The notes: generated from the letters alone by a model not told the origin. A stretch of 64,000 nucleotides of DNA from Corynebacterium halotolerans (GCF_001056295.1 NZ_JVMD01000026.1:38508-102507), one strand, 5' to 3'. Positions 8,375 to 17,308 are shown, numbered from the stretch's first letter. Numbers and translations are program-made.

Positions 8375-10249
8375 ATGAACGCTCCCGTCACCCCCGCCCC
8401 CGGCCTCGACCGCACCGTCCATCCCGGCGCCCCGCACCACCCGCCGCACCCCAAGCGGGTGCAGACGCTGCAGCAGGACGACGCGCGCCTGAGCACCCCG
8501 GGCCACACCCGCGACAGCGAGGCGTTCCGCGCGGCCCGCGACACCCTCCTGGCCACCCGCACCGACTACGAGGGCGCCCGCGAGGCGTTCGAATGGCCGG
8601 AGCTGAAAGACTTCAACTGGGCGCTCAACTGGTTCGACGTCATCGCGTACCACAACCCCGAGCCGGCCCTGTGGATCGTCGAGCCCGACGGCTCCGAGGC
8701 CATCTACTCCTTCGACCTCATGCGCCGGCGCTCCAACCGGGTGGCCAACCACCTGCGCTCCATGGGCATCGGGCGCGGCGACCGCATCATGCTCATGCTC
8801 GACAATCAGGTGGAGCTGTGGGAGACGCTGCTGGCCGCCATGAAGCTCGGCGCCGTGGTCAGCCCCGCCTCCATCCAGCTGCCCGCCGCCGAAACCCCGG
8901 AGCGCCTGGAGCGCGCGCGGATCAAGATGGTGGTCACCTCCCGCCGCTACCTGGACCGTTTCGCCGACGTCGCCGAGGACGACGACGTCATCCTCCTGGC
9001 CGCCGACGAAGACGAGGAGCCCGTCACCGGCGACGGCCGCATGCCCGCCATCCCGGTGCACAACTTCCACGACGCCTACCTGTCGTCCGACGAGTTCGAG
9101 GCCGACGGCCCGACCCGCCCCGACGACCTGCTGCTGCTGTACTTCACCTCCGGCACCACCTCGAAGCCGAAGCTGGTCGCCCACACCCACGCCAGCTACC
9201 CGGTGGGCACGCTGACCACCATGTACTGGCTGGGCGTGCAGCCCGGCGACGTGCACATGTCCATCTCGCAGCCGGGCTGGGCCAAGCACTCGTGGTCGCA
9301 GGTGTTCGCGCCGTGGTCCGCGGAGGCGTGCATCTTCATCTACAACACCGACCGCTTCGACGCCGGCGCGCTGATGGGGCAGCTCGACCGCTGCGGCGTG
9401 GACACGTTCTGCGCCCCGCCGACGGTGTGGCGCATGCTCATCCAGGCGGACATGACCGGCATGTCGCGGGTGCCGCGCGAGGCGCTCGGCGCCGGTGAGC
9501 CGCTGAACCCCGAGGTCATCTCGCGCGTGGAGGAGGACTGGGGCGTCACCATCCGCGACGGCTACGGCCAGACGGAGACCACCGCCCTGGTGTGCAACTC
9601 GCCGGGCCAGACCGTGCGCCCCGGTTCGATGGGCCGGCCCTGCCCGGGCGTCGACATCGTGCTGGTGGACCCGGAGACCGGCGAGCTCGTCGACGACGGC
9701 GAGATCTGCGTGGTCATGGACGGGCATCCGCTGTTCCTGACGCCGGGCTACCACGAGGACGCGGATAAGACGGGCGCCGTCATGTTCGACGGGCACTACC
9801 ACACGGGCGACCGCGGCATCCGCGACGAGGATGGCTACATCACCTTCGAGGGGCGCATCGACGACGTGTTCAAGGCGTCCGACTACCGCATCTCGCCGTT
9901 CGAGCTGGAGTCCGTGCTGCTGGAGCACCCGGCGGTGGCGGAGGCCGCGGTCATTCCGTCGCCGGATCCGCTGCGCCTGGCGGTGCCGAAGGGCGTCGTC
10001 CGACTCGCCGCCGGTGCGGAGGAGTCGCTCGAGACCGCGAAGTCGATCATGGCGCACACCGCCGACCGCCTCGCCGGCTTCAAGCGCGTCCGCCGCCTCG
10101 AGTTCGCGGACGATCTGCCGAAGACCGCGTCGGGCAAGATCCGCCGCGTGGAGCTGCGCAACAGCGAGCTCGCGCGCCCGGAGACCGAGACCGACCCCTC
10201 GGCGCCGGTGGAGATGCGCCGCGAGCGCGAGTACTGGGAAAAGGACTAG
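8375..10249 (+). CDS. Acyl-CoA synthetase (AMP-forming, medium-chain/acetyl type)
   Basis: A 624-residue adenylate-forming enzyme that activates a carboxylic acid to its CoA thioester through an acyl-AMP. Motifs in order: P-loop-like YFTSGTTSKPKLVAHTHAS, DGYGQTETT, YHTGDRGIRDEDGYITFEGR with the hinge, KASDYRISPFELESVL and the catalytic-lysine motif KTASGKIRR near the C-terminus. The KASDYRISPFELE form is typical of medium-chain acyl-CoA synthetases. An unusual N-terminal extension of about 70 residues is Pro/His/Thr-rich (HPGAPHHPPHPKR). ATG 8375 has AAGGA 7 nt upstream. It stands alone between terminators; the substrate cannot be read from sequence. Confidence 0.88.
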   Translation: MNAPVTPAPGLDRTVHPGAPHHPPHPKRVQTLQQDDARLSTPGHTRDSEAFRAARDTLLATRTDYEGAREAFEWPELKDFNWALNWFDVIAYHNPEPALWIVEPDGSEAIYSFDLMRRRSNRVANHLRSMGIGRGDRIMLMLDNQVELWETLLAAMKLGAVVSPASIQLPAAETPERLERARIKMVVTSRRYLDRFADVAEDDDVILLAADEDEEPVTGDGRMPAIPVHNFHDAYLSSDEFEADGPTRPDDLLLLYFTSGTTSKPKLVAHTHASYPVGTLTTMYWLGVQPGDVHMSISQPGWAKHSWSQVFAPWSAEACIFIYNTDRFDAGALMGQLDRCGVDTFCAPPTVWRMLIQADMTGMSRVPREALGAGEPLNPEVISRVEEDWGVTIRDGYGQTETTALVCNSPGQTVRPGSMGRPCPGVDIVLVDPETGELVDDGEICVVMDGHPLFLTPGYHEDADKTGAVMFDGHYHTGDRGIRDEDGYITFEGRIDDVFKASDYRISPFELESVLLEHPAVAEAAVIPSPDPLRLAVPKGVVRLAAGAEESLETAKSIMAHTADRLAGFKRVRRLEFADDLPKTASGKIRRVELRNSELARPETETDPSAPVEMRREREYWEKD

Positions 10250-10279
10250 TCCCCGGCTTCCGTTCCGGGCGCTCGCGGG

Positions 10280-10302
10280 GCCCGGGACGCGGGGTCCCGG
10301 GC
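10280..10302 (+). terminator. First hairpin after the acyl-CoA synthetase
   Basis: GCCCGGGAC and GTCCCGGGC (9 bp, 5-nt loop), running directly into TTTGCG; its last two bases are the first two of a dispersed motif copy. Confidence 0.6.
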
Positions 10303-10314
10303 TTTGCGACGCCC
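10301..10314 (+). repeat. Dispersed motif GCTTTGCGACGCCC, copy 3
   Basis: Exact copy lying between two hairpins downstream of the acyl-CoA synthetase gene. Confidence 0.7.
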
Positions 10315-10317
10315 ACC

Positions 10318-10355
10318 GCCCCCGGTGCAGGGTCTTCGGATCCGGCACCGGGGGC
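10318..10355 (+). terminator. Second hairpin after the acyl-CoA synthetase
   Basis: GCCCCCGGTGC (10318-10328) pairs perfectly with GCACCGGGGGC (10345-10355). No T run follows. Confidence 0.5.
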
Positions 10356-10476
10356 ATTCCCATTGGTCACATACGTCACTCGAGTCTCTTCCGTTGCAGT
10401 TTTGGAGTAATATGGTGCGTGCTCGATTGGGCGCCCCACCCCGGCGCCCGCTCAAGACGCAACACCGGGAGCGCGC

Positions 10477-11265
10477 ATGTCGGACCACACGATCGCCAGG
10501 CAGTCCACGGTCATCCCCGCAGCGGCGGGGCATGATGGCGGGCGGCGCCGCAGAGTGCGCGCGGCCGTCGGGGCCGTGGCCGGCGTGATGGTGCTCGTCG
10601 GCGGCGGCTTCTTCGCGGGGGTGGCGGCCGGGCAGCATTCCGCCGGCGGCGATGATCGCGCCGCCGAGGTCGAGTACCAATCGGCGCTGTTCGGGTCTTC
10701 CCTGCCCGGCTCCCTGCCGGGATCGTCGTCGGGGCCGTCGTCCGCCGGCGGCGACGAAAGTGCCCGCGCGGAGGATCCCGCTGCGCCGGGAGAGATCGGC
10801 CGGCGAGAAGCCGGCCCGGGCGAGTCCGGCCAGGCTGCCGGCGCGCCGGGCGACACTGCGGGCGACGCCGCGGGCGAAACGACGGCCGCACCGGATCCCG
10901 GCGCGGCCCGGGGCAGCGGCGGCCGCACCGGATTCGCCCTGCGCGGCGACGTCATCGAGATCGAGGGCGAGGACGTCCTGGTGTGCGCCACCGGCAACGG
11001 CTTCGGCATGAGCCACATCGGCGTGACGCTCGCCGAGGGCGCCGACGCGGACGCCACGCGCGCCGAATCCGACCGCCTGTGCGCCGACGTGCTCCGGGTG
11101 ATGGGCGCGCTGGTGCTGTCCAACCGCGGGGAGGATCTGCTGGGCACCGAACGCGACGTCGAGGCGGCGGGCCGCACCTACCGCTGCCGCCCGGTGGCCG
11201 AAAAGGTGCTGCGCTGCACCGGCGACGACGGGTCCGTCGTCACGCTCTGGTCCGCGGCCCCCTGA
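10477..11265 (+). CDS. Membrane-anchored exported protein of unknown function
   Basis: A 262-residue protein with a basic N-terminus (GGRRRRVR), one membrane span at about residues 28-50 (AAVGAVAGVMVLVGGGFFAGV), a long low-complexity Gly/Ala/Pro/Ser linker (about 55-150) and a globular C-terminal domain of about 110 residues. That domain has four cysteines (LVCATG, DRLCAD, YRCRP, LRCTGDD) that could form two disulfides outside the cell. ATG 10477 has GGGAG upstream. No family is recognised. The linker suggests a domain held away from the membrane, through the cell wall. Confidence 0.75.
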   Translation: MSDHTIARQSTVIPAAAGHDGGRRRRVRAAVGAVAGVMVLVGGGFFAGVAAGQHSAGGDDRAAEVEYQSALFGSSLPGSLPGSSSGPSSAGGDESARAEDPAAPGEIGRREAGPGESGQAAGAPGDTAGDAAGETTAAPDPGAARGSGGRTGFALRGDVIEIEGEDVLVCATGNGFGMSHIGVTLAEGADADATRAESDRLCADVLRVMGALVLSNRGEDLLGTERDVEAAGRTYRCRPVAEKVLRCTGDDGSVVTLWSAAP

Positions 11266-11420
11266 CCGCCCCCGTTCGCCGGGTGCTCCCCACGGCAAAA
11301 CCACCTATGCTGGGGGTGATGTTGGAGGGGGCGTTCACGAGCTGCCCGGAGGTTCCGTCCCCGCCGTCGCCATCGCGGTGAAACCCGCGCACACGGGGAA
11401 GCGGAAGGAAGGGTGCGGAA

Positions 11421-11843
11421 ATGTCGGTGATCCTGTATGTCAGCGGGTCGAACATGGGGATGTCGCGCATGGCCGAAGGGCTGACGCGCCACGTCGCCCC
11501 CGCCGTCACGGTGATCTCGGCCGGCATCGACGTCGATCCGGATGACCGAGGCGTCGACGAGGACGCGCGCCGGGCGTGCGCCGAACTCGGGGCGCGCTGC
11601 GACGGCGACCCGCTGCAGATGACCCCCTCGCTGGCGGACCGCGCCGACATCGTGGTGGTCCTCGGCGACATCGACGTGACCGATCACGTCGCCCCCGACG
11701 TCGACACGCAGCGCTGGGAGCTGCGCGATCCGGCAACCGACGGCGTCCGCGGCGTCGAGCGCTACCGCCGTCTCCGCGACGATCTGCGCGAGCGGATCCT
11801 CGTGGTGCTCACGGACCTCGGCGAAGCGCCGCGCGTCCACTGA
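11421..11843 (+). CDS. ArsC/low-molecular-weight phosphatase-fold protein lacking the catalytic Cys
   Basis: A 140-residue protein whose whole length aligns with mycothiol-dependent arsenate reductases of C. glutamicum type: start ILYVSGSNMGMSRMAEGL for family VLFVCVGNGGKSQMAAAL, then VISAGID, the acidic ADIVVVLGDID and the end motif VERYRRLRDDLRERI. The P-loop Cys is Ser8 and the P-loop Lys/Arg position is Met14, so arsenate reduction or phosphatase chemistry is unlikely. It may bind an anion or a partner protein, or be decaying. A -10 candidate (TATGCT, 11306-11311) lies upstream with a leader of about 100 nt. Arsenic genes are absent from its surroundings. Confidence 0.75.
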   Translation: MSVILYVSGSNMGMSRMAEGLTRHVAPAVTVISAGIDVDPDDRGVDEDARRACAELGARCDGDPLQMTPSLADRADIVVVLGDIDVTDHVAPDVDTQRWELRDPATDGVRGVERYRRLRDDLRERILVVLTDLGEAPRVH

Positions 11844-11909
11844 TTTTATTTCCAGATTTTATTTCCAGCCCTTTTTCGCCCCGCCGCCACGGCCGGATGC
11901 CCCGCCGCC

Positions 11910-11915
11910 TAGGGT
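11910..11915 (+). promoter_or_regulatory. -10 box of the thioesterase-like gene (leaderless)
   Basis: TAGGGT, then 8 nt, then ATG 11924. Confidence 0.5.
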
Positions 11916-11923
11916 GAATACTC

Positions 11924-12766
11924 ATGAAAAAGGGACCATCCTTCCGCCGCATCATCGTCAACGCCGCGGGGAAGTCGCTGACCCCCAACCGACTGCGGCA
12001 CGTGCTCAACGCATGGCCGCCGCTGGTCGCCATGGGCATCCGCATCACGCGCATCGCAGACGACTGGTCGCTCGGCCGGCTGGAGCTGCGCCTTACCCGC
12101 CTCAACGCGAACATGCACGGCGCCGCGTTCGGCGGCACGCTGTTTTCCATGACCGACGTGCTGTTCGGCACGCTGGTCATGCAGCGACTGGGCGTCGACC
12201 GCTATGAGGCCTGGACCCGCACCGGTTCCTTCGAGTTCATCCAGCCGGGCCGCAAGGGCGCGTACCTGGAGGTCGAGGCCTCCGATGAGCTGATCGAGCG
12301 CATCCTCGCCGAGACCGAGGGCGGCTATTCCACGGTCGTGCCGTACACCTCCGTCATCCGCGACCGGCACGGTTCGATCGTCGGCATCGGGCAGCAGGAC
12401 CTGTACGTCCGCCCGCGCGGCATCGGCAAGCCGCCGGCGAATCCGGCGCAGCTGGAGCACGTCGAGGGCGAGAACCTCATCGCCGCGGGGCGCACGCTGG
12501 CCCGATTGGGGCTGCGGGGCGCGGAGCACCGCGAGCGCCTCACCGAGCATGAGCGCGTCGCCCGCCGCTGCGTGCGGCCGGAGGCCCGCGCCGTCGCCTG
12601 GCTGGAGGGCGTCCTGGAATACGGCTCCGTGAGCCTGGAGGATTACCGCGCGGCGGGTCTGCCGGAGGTGGTCATCGAGGCGCTGACGTCCGACTCCCCG
12701 AGTGGCGCGGCGATGTCGCTGCGCGCCGAGGTCGTCGACGCCCGGGAGTCGCTGAACAGGTACTGA
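11924..12766 (+). CDS. DUF4442 hotdog thioesterase-like protein with degenerate HD-like tail
   Basis: A 280-residue protein. Residues 1-165 look like the DUF4442/PaaI hotdog family of acyl-CoA thioesterases (LNANMHGAAFGGTLFSMTD, then the strand FEFIQPGRKGAYLEVEA). Residues 180-260 do not belong to that fold; the segment AVAWLEGVLEYGSVSLEDYR with AAGLPEVVIEALTSD copies the signature of small HD-domain hydrolases, in which the usual form is AxWLHDVLED. Here His-Asp is replaced by Glu228-Gly229, so metal binding would be lost. The start is leaderless. The role of the fusion is unknown; this split is my reading of motifs, not an alignment. Confidence 0.72.
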   Translation: MKKGPSFRRIIVNAAGKSLTPNRLRHVLNAWPPLVAMGIRITRIADDWSLGRLELRLTRLNANMHGAAFGGTLFSMTDVLFGTLVMQRLGVDRYEAWTRTGSFEFIQPGRKGAYLEVEASDELIERILAETEGGYSTVVPYTSVIRDRHGSIVGIGQQDLYVRPRGIGKPPANPAQLEHVEGENLIAAGRTLARLGLRGAEHRERLTEHERVARRCVRPEARAVAWLEGVLEYGSVSLEDYRAAGLPEVVIEALTSDSPSGAAMSLRAEVVDARESLNRY

Positions 12767-12829
12767 CCGGCGCACGCGCCGCCCGGCGCCGCCGCCGGAC
12801 CCGCATCTGCATCTGCCGCCCGCCGGGAG

Positions 12830-12880
12830 TACCGTGGCGGGCAACGATGAACCCCGGTCACCACCCATGACCGGGTTCAT
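12830..12880 (+). promoter_or_regulatory. pqo promoter candidate and leader hairpin
   Basis: A -10 candidate TACCGT (12830-12835) precedes an inverted repeat: ATGAACCCCGGTCA (12847-12860) and TGACCGGGTTCAT (12868-12880), 13 bp with one bulged base and a 7-nt loop. It would form in the 5' leader of pqo, 40 nt before the start codon, or act as a dimeric operator. Confidence 0.5.
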
Positions 12881-12920
12881 GCGGCATCACCACGACCTGA
12901 TGAGCGAAAGGCGGATCGTC

Positions 12921-14669
12921 ATGAGCGGCAAGAGCGGCAATTACGCGCGGCAGTTGGTGGAGGCCCTGGCGGCCCAGGGGGTGCGGCGCATTTACGGGCT
13001 GGTCGGGGACAGCCTGAACCCGGTTGTCGACGCCGTGCGGCGCAGCGACGACATCGAGTGGGTGCACGTCCACAACGAGGAGTCCGCCGCCTTCGCCGCG
13101 GGCGCCGAATCGCTGATCACGGGCGGGCTCGCCGTCTGCGCGGCGTCGTGCGGCCCGGGCAACACGCACCTGATCCAGGGGCTTTACGACGCCCATCGAA
13201 ACGGCGCCAAGGTACTGGCCATCGCCTCGCACATCCCGTCGCAGGCGATCGGCACCTCCTTCTTCCAGGAGACCCACCCCGAGCAGCTGTTCAACGAGTG
13301 CTCGGGCTACTGCGAGATGGTCAACTCCGCGGAGCAGGGCGCGAAGATCCTGCACAACGCCATCCAGTCGACCATGGCCGGCAACGGCGTGTCCGTGCTG
13401 GTCATGCCGGGCGATCTGGCGTCGGAGGACGCCGTGGCCGCGCCGGCGCTGGCGTCGCGGGTCGTGCCAGGCTCGGGCGCGGTGACCCCGGACCCGGCGC
13501 AGCTCGCCGATCTCGCCGCCGCCATCGACGAGGCGAAGACGGTCACGTTCATGGTCGGCGCGGGTGCCGCCGGCGCCCGCGACGAGGTGCTGGAGCTGGC
13601 CCGCAAGCTCAAGGCCCCGGTGGGCCACGCGCTGGGCGGCAAGGAGATCATCCAGTACGACAACCCGCATGACGTGGGCATGTCCGGCCTGCTCGGCTAC
13701 GGCGGGCTGCAGAAGGCGATGGACGACGCCGATCTGTTCATCATGATCGGCACCGATTTCCCGTACTCCGATTTCCTGCCGACGGGCAACGTCGCGCAGA
13801 TCGACGCCAACGCCGCGCACCTGGGCCGCCGCACCACCGTCGCCCACCCCGTGCACGGCGACGTCGGCGAGACCATCCGCGCCCTGCTGCCGCTGGTCGG
13901 GGAGAAGACGGACGACTCCTTCTTGGTGAAGATGCTCCGCCACCACGAGCGCGAGCTGAACCACGTCGTCGAGGCGTACACCAGCGGCGTGGAGGATCGG
14001 ACGCCGATCCATCCCGAGTACGTCGCCCGGGTGCTCGACGAGCTGGCGGCCGACGACGCCGTGTTCACCGTCGACACCGGCATGTGCAACGTGTGGGCCG
14101 CCCGCTACATCACGCCGAACGGCCGTCGCCGCGTGCTCGGCTCCTGGCGCCACGGCACCATGGCCAACGCGCTGCCGCACGCCATCGGCGCGCAGTCGAC
14201 TGACCGGAACCGCCAGGTCATCTCCATGTCCGGCGACGGCGGTCTGTCCATGCTGCTCGGCGAGCTGCTCACCGTCCGCCGCAACGGTCTGCCCGTGAAG
14301 ACGGTCGTGTTCAACAACTCCTCGCTCGGCATGGTCAAGCTGGAGATGCTCGTCGAGGGCATGCCGGACTTCGGCACCGACCATGACGACGTCGACTACG
14401 CCGCCGTCGCGTCCGCGCTGGGCATGCGGTCGGTGCGGATCACCGACCCGAAGCGCCTGCGCGAGCAGCTCGCCGACGCACTCGCCACCGATGGCCCGGT
14501 GCTCATCGACGTGGTCACCGACCCCGATGCCCTGTCGATCCCGCCGGAGATTTCGCTGGAGCAGGTCGCCGGGTTCACCAAGGCGTCCGTGCGCACGGTC
14601 CTCGACGGCGGCGTGGGCAAGATGATCGACCTCGCGCGCGCCAACCTGCGCAACATCCCGAGGCCGTAG
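12921..14669 (+). CDS. pqo: Pyruvate:quinone oxidoreductase (pyruvate dehydrogenase, quinone)
   Basis: Oxidises pyruvate to acetate and CO2 and passes electrons to menaquinone at the membrane, using thiamine diphosphate and FAD. The 582-residue protein matches C. glutamicum Pqo end to end: YGLVGDSLNPVVDAVRRSD, ASCGPGNTHLIQGLYDAHRN, the central FAD domain (GMSGLLGYG), and the ThDP motif GDGGLSMLLGELLTVRRN followed by VFNNSSLGMVKLEMLVEG. ATG 12921 is chosen over upstream starts because GAAAGG lies 9 nt before it and the N-terminus then matches the family. The leader carries a strong hairpin. Confidence 0.95.
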   Translation: MSGKSGNYARQLVEALAAQGVRRIYGLVGDSLNPVVDAVRRSDDIEWVHVHNEESAAFAAGAESLITGGLAVCAASCGPGNTHLIQGLYDAHRNGAKVLAIASHIPSQAIGTSFFQETHPEQLFNECSGYCEMVNSAEQGAKILHNAIQSTMAGNGVSVLVMPGDLASEDAVAAPALASRVVPGSGAVTPDPAQLADLAAAIDEAKTVTFMVGAGAAGARDEVLELARKLKAPVGHALGGKEIIQYDNPHDVGMSGLLGYGGLQKAMDDADLFIMIGTDFPYSDFLPTGNVAQIDANAAHLGRRTTVAHPVHGDVGETIRALLPLVGEKTDDSFLVKMLRHHERELNHVVEAYTSGVEDRTPIHPEYVARVLDELAADDAVFTVDTGMCNVWAARYITPNGRRRVLGSWRHGTMANALPHAIGAQSTDRNRQVISMSGDGGLSMLLGELLTVRRNGLPVKTVVFNNSSLGMVKLEMLVEGMPDFGTDHDDVDYAAVASALGMRSVRITDPKRLREQLADALATDGPVLIDVVTDPDALSIPPEISLEQVAGFTKASVRTVLDGGVGKMIDLARANLRNIPRP

Positions 14670-14693
14670 CCACGCCCCGCAGCCCGGCGGCGG

Positions 14694-15551
14694 TCAGCCC
14701 GTCCCCAGCAGCTCCGCGACCAGTTCGGCGACGCCGCGGTCGTGGGGCTGCAGGTGGTGGGGCACCCCGCGGCCCAGGCGGTCCTCCAGCCGGATCGTGG
14801 TCGCGCCCGGGTATTCCTCCGGCGTCAGCGCGCACTCCGCCGGCACGATGAGGTCCGCGCCGGTGACCAGATCGAACCACTCGGGGAGGGCAACGGCGTC
14901 GCCGCCGGTCGCCCGCGCCTCGTGCACGGCCTTCGCCACCTCGGGAAACCCGGCGGCGACCCCGTCTGCCCCGCCCATTCCGCCCACTCCGACCGCGCCG
15001 TCGCGTTCGGCGAGGAGTCGTTCGCGCAACCGGATCTGATCCGCCAGCGCCGGTCCGACCGTCGCCCGAAGCGCGGGCATCGGCAGCCCGCGCGGCCGTC
15101 GCACCCCACGGTGGCTCGCAGATATGCAGATGACCCGGCGCACGGAGGCGTCGTCAAGCACGCCGGCACCATCGAAAACCGGGCGCCCGCGCACCATGCC
15201 CGCCACCAGCAGACCGGCGAGCAGCCCGCCCTGCGAATGCCCGACCAGATCCACCCGGTCGGCGCCGGTGATCTCGAGCGTCCGGCGGACGACGTCGGTG
15301 ACCTCGGCGAGATTGCGGGCCAGCGGCGCCGTGCCGCGTTCCCCGTAGGTCGGGGCGACGATGATGCGGCCGCGGGCGAGCAGCAGCTCCGCCAGCGCAC
15401 CCCAATTCCCGCCGTTGGCCACGGTGCCGTGCAGGCACACGACGGGCGGAGCATCGGGACGATTCGCGCCCCGGGTTCCGGCGGAGCTCACGTCGAGCAC
15501 CCCGTCCGGCAGCCAGCCGGTCGGCGGGAACCTCAGCGACAGCGGTTTCAC
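14694..15551 (-). CDS. Alpha/beta hydrolase (lipase-like), second of a pair
   Basis: A 285-residue hydrolase with the oxyanion-hole motif VVCLHGTVANGGNWG, the nucleophile elbow GHSQGGLLAG and a late His in GVPHHLQPHD; an Asp in the region PEWFDLVTGADLIVP could complete the triad. It starts at GTG 15551 overlapping the stop of the upstream hydrolase (GTGA), so the two are co-translated. A Gly-rich insert (VGVGGMGGADGV) sits in the lid region. No signal peptide is seen. Related to lipase EstA/LipA-type enzymes; the substrate is unknown. Confidence 0.82.
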   Translation of the reverse strand: MKPLSLRFPPTGWLPDGVLDVSSAGTRGANRPDAPPVVCLHGTVANGGNWGALAELLLARGRIIVAPTYGERGTAPLARNLAEVTDVVRRTLEITGADRVDLVGHSQGGLLAGLLVAGMVRGRPVFDGAGVLDDASVRRVICISASHRGVRRPRGLPMPALRATVGPALADQIRLRERLLAERDGAVGVGGMGGADGVAAGFPEVAKAVHEARATGGDAVALPEWFDLVTGADLIVPAECALTPEEYPGATTIRLEDRLGRGVPHHLQPHDRGVAELVAELLGTG

Positions 15552-16891
15552 CGGTCGGTCACGTCACCCTTGTTCCCGGAGGCGCTAACGCCGTGCGAGG
15601 CTGTCACGTCGTTGGCTTCGGCGCCCGTTTCTTCGCCGCTATCGGCCAGGACCTCGTCGTCGGCCCCGTCGTCCCCGGCATCCCCCACGGCATCGTCTCG
15701 GGCCTCACCGTTCTCGGCCCGAGCATCCCCGACGTCGCCGTCTCCGGCTCCGTTCTCGACCTCCCCGGCTGCATCGTCCCCAGCTTCATCCTCCCCAGTT
15801 TCATCCGACCCAGCCTCATCGTCCCCGTTCCGGCCCCACTTGAACATGGTGCCCGGGCCCATCGACTCGGCGAGCTGCTGGAGCCCCGTGATCCCGGTGC
15901 GCTCGGCCCAATCCGCGAACCCCGCGCGCTCCGCCCAGTCCGAGAAGCCCTCGCGATACATCACCGCGGACAGCAGCGACGCGAAAGTGGTCACGTTGGC
16001 GCCTTCGTTGGGCGCGTCGCCGAGCTCCTCGCGCATCGCATCCGCCCGGGCATCCGAGCTCGACCCGTCGCCGTTGCCGTCGTCGTCGCCCTCCGCGAGG
16101 AACGCCGCCCCGGAGAAGGACTCGTTGACCAGCCGCAGCAGCTGCTCACGCACCAGCGCCCGCACCCGCCGGTCGGTGGCCACGTGCTCGTGCAGAACCA
16201 CCGCCTGCGGGAACCGGTCCTGGATCCAGATGTTGTCCACGGTGCCCTGCCCGCCGTCGTCGAGGAAGCACGACGACGGCGGATTGATCAGCTGGTCCGT
16301 GCGGCTGGCGAGGCACGTGTACGTCACGCCCGGCGCCGTCACGTCGCGCCGCGCGATGTCCTCCAGCAGCGGCGACCCCGTCAGCTGCTCGATGCCCGAC
16401 TGCCCCCAGTAGCTCTGCACGAAGTTGTTCACCAGCGACTTCGTGCCCGGGATTTTCAGCAGCCCCGACGCCACGCCGCCCAGCGACGTCCCGTGGTTCG
16501 GCGCCGCCAGGCACACCACGTGCCGGGTGAACTGGGGGTCGCGGAAGGACAGCAGCGTCGCCAGCAACCCGCCCTGCGAATGGCCGACGATGATCGCCCG
16601 CCGCCCGCCGGTGGCCACCAGCACCTGCCGGATGTATGCGGCCAGCTGGTCCATCGACTCCGTCAGCGGCCCCGTCGCGCGGTACCCGTAGTCCGGGGCG
16701 AACACGGCCCAGCCGTCCTTGCGCAGCTCCGCGCCGAGATCCTCCCACACCCCCTTGGCGTGGCCGGTGCCGTGGATGAGCACGATCGGCCACGGGCGTT
16801 TCGGCGATACGCTCGCCCGCCAGTCGTCCTCGAAAATCCCGCGCCGCGTGCGGTACGTGGCATACGGGACCTGGGGAGTCTGCTCGGCCAT
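15548..16891 (-). CDS. Alpha/beta hydrolase (lipase-like) with long acidic C-terminal tail
   Basis: A 447-residue paralog of its downstream neighbour. The catalytic half (residues 1-290) has VLIHGTGHAKGVWED, the nucleophile motif VGHSQGGLLATLLSF, AAPNHGTSLGG typical of triacylglycerol lipases, the acid residue in LASRTDQLINPP and a His in VVLHEHVATDRR. Residues 350-447 form a tail rich in Asp, Glu, Gly and Ala with no obvious fold. Translation is coupled to the HIT gene upstream (TAATG) and to the second hydrolase downstream (GTGA). No signal peptide is visible, so it may act inside the cell or leave by another route. Confidence 0.85.
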   Translation of the reverse strand: MAEQTPQVPYATYRTRRGIFEDDWRASVSPKRPWPIVLIHGTGHAKGVWEDLGAELRKDGWAVFAPDYGYRATGPLTESMDQLAAYIRQVLVATGGRRAIIVGHSQGGLLATLLSFRDPQFTRHVVCLAAPNHGTSLGGVASGLLKIPGTKSLVNNFVQSYWGQSGIEQLTGSPLLEDIARRDVTAPGVTYTCLASRTDQLINPPSSCFLDDGGQGTVDNIWIQDRFPQAVVLHEHVATDRRVRALVREQLLRLVNESFSGAAFLAEGDDDGNGDGSSSDARADAMREELGDAPNEGANVTTFASLLSAVMYREGFSDWAERAGFADWAERTGITGLQQLAESMGPGTMFKWGRNGDDEAGSDETGEDEAGDDAAGEVENGAGDGDVGDARAENGEARDDAVGDAGDDGADDEVLADSGEETGAEANDVTASHGVSASGNKGDVTDR

Positions 16892-17301
16892 TACGCCAGG
16901 TCCGTGGTTCCCAGTGCGTTGCGGAGCTTGTCGGCGGCCTCGTCCATCTTCGCGGGATCGGGGTCGCGGTTGACGGAGGCCAGGTTGAAGCCGCTCATGT
17001 CCTTCGCCGGGAACACGTGGATGTGGGCGTGCGGCACCTCGAATCCGGCGATGAGGTAACCGGCGCGCGGGGCGTCGAACGCCTCGACGACCGCCTGCCC
17101 GATCTTCTGCGCGACCTCGTTCATGTGCGCCCACAGCGCCGGGTCGGCGTCCGTCCACTTGTCCACCTCCTCGACGGGAATGACCAGCGTGTGGCCGTAG
17201 GCGACCGGCTCGATGGTCAGGAACGCCACCACCCGGTCGTCGCGGTAGACGAAACGGCCGGGCAGCTCGCCGTTGATGATCTTCGTGAAGACGGTGCTCA
17301 T
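16891..17301 (-). CDS. HIT-family nucleotide hydrolase
   Basis: A 136-residue histidine-triad protein with the triad [10 protein letters not shown] near residues 94-103 and the N-terminal CxxC absent ([11 protein letters not shown]). Members hydrolyse adenosine phosphoramidates or related nucleotides. Start ATG 17301 follows a -10 box by 7 nt, so the three-gene operon HIT-lipase-lipase is leaderless. The stop TAA overlaps the next ATG. Link to the lipases is positional only. Confidence 0.9.
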   Translation of the reverse strand: MSTVFTKIINGELPGRFVYRDDRVVAFLTIEPVAYGHTLVIPVEEVDKWTDADPALWAHMNEVAQKIGQAVVEAFDAPRAGYLIAGFEVPHAHIHVFPAKDMSGFNLASVNRDPDPAKMDEAADKLRNALGTTDLA

Positions 17302-17308
17302 GCCGCCC

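Noticed and set aside
13186..13196. Using the GCTTTACGACG copy in pqo as motif proof
   Set aside because: It encodes the conserved GLYDAH of Pqo, so this copy alone could be protein-driven; only the intergenic and synonymous-codon copies carry weight.
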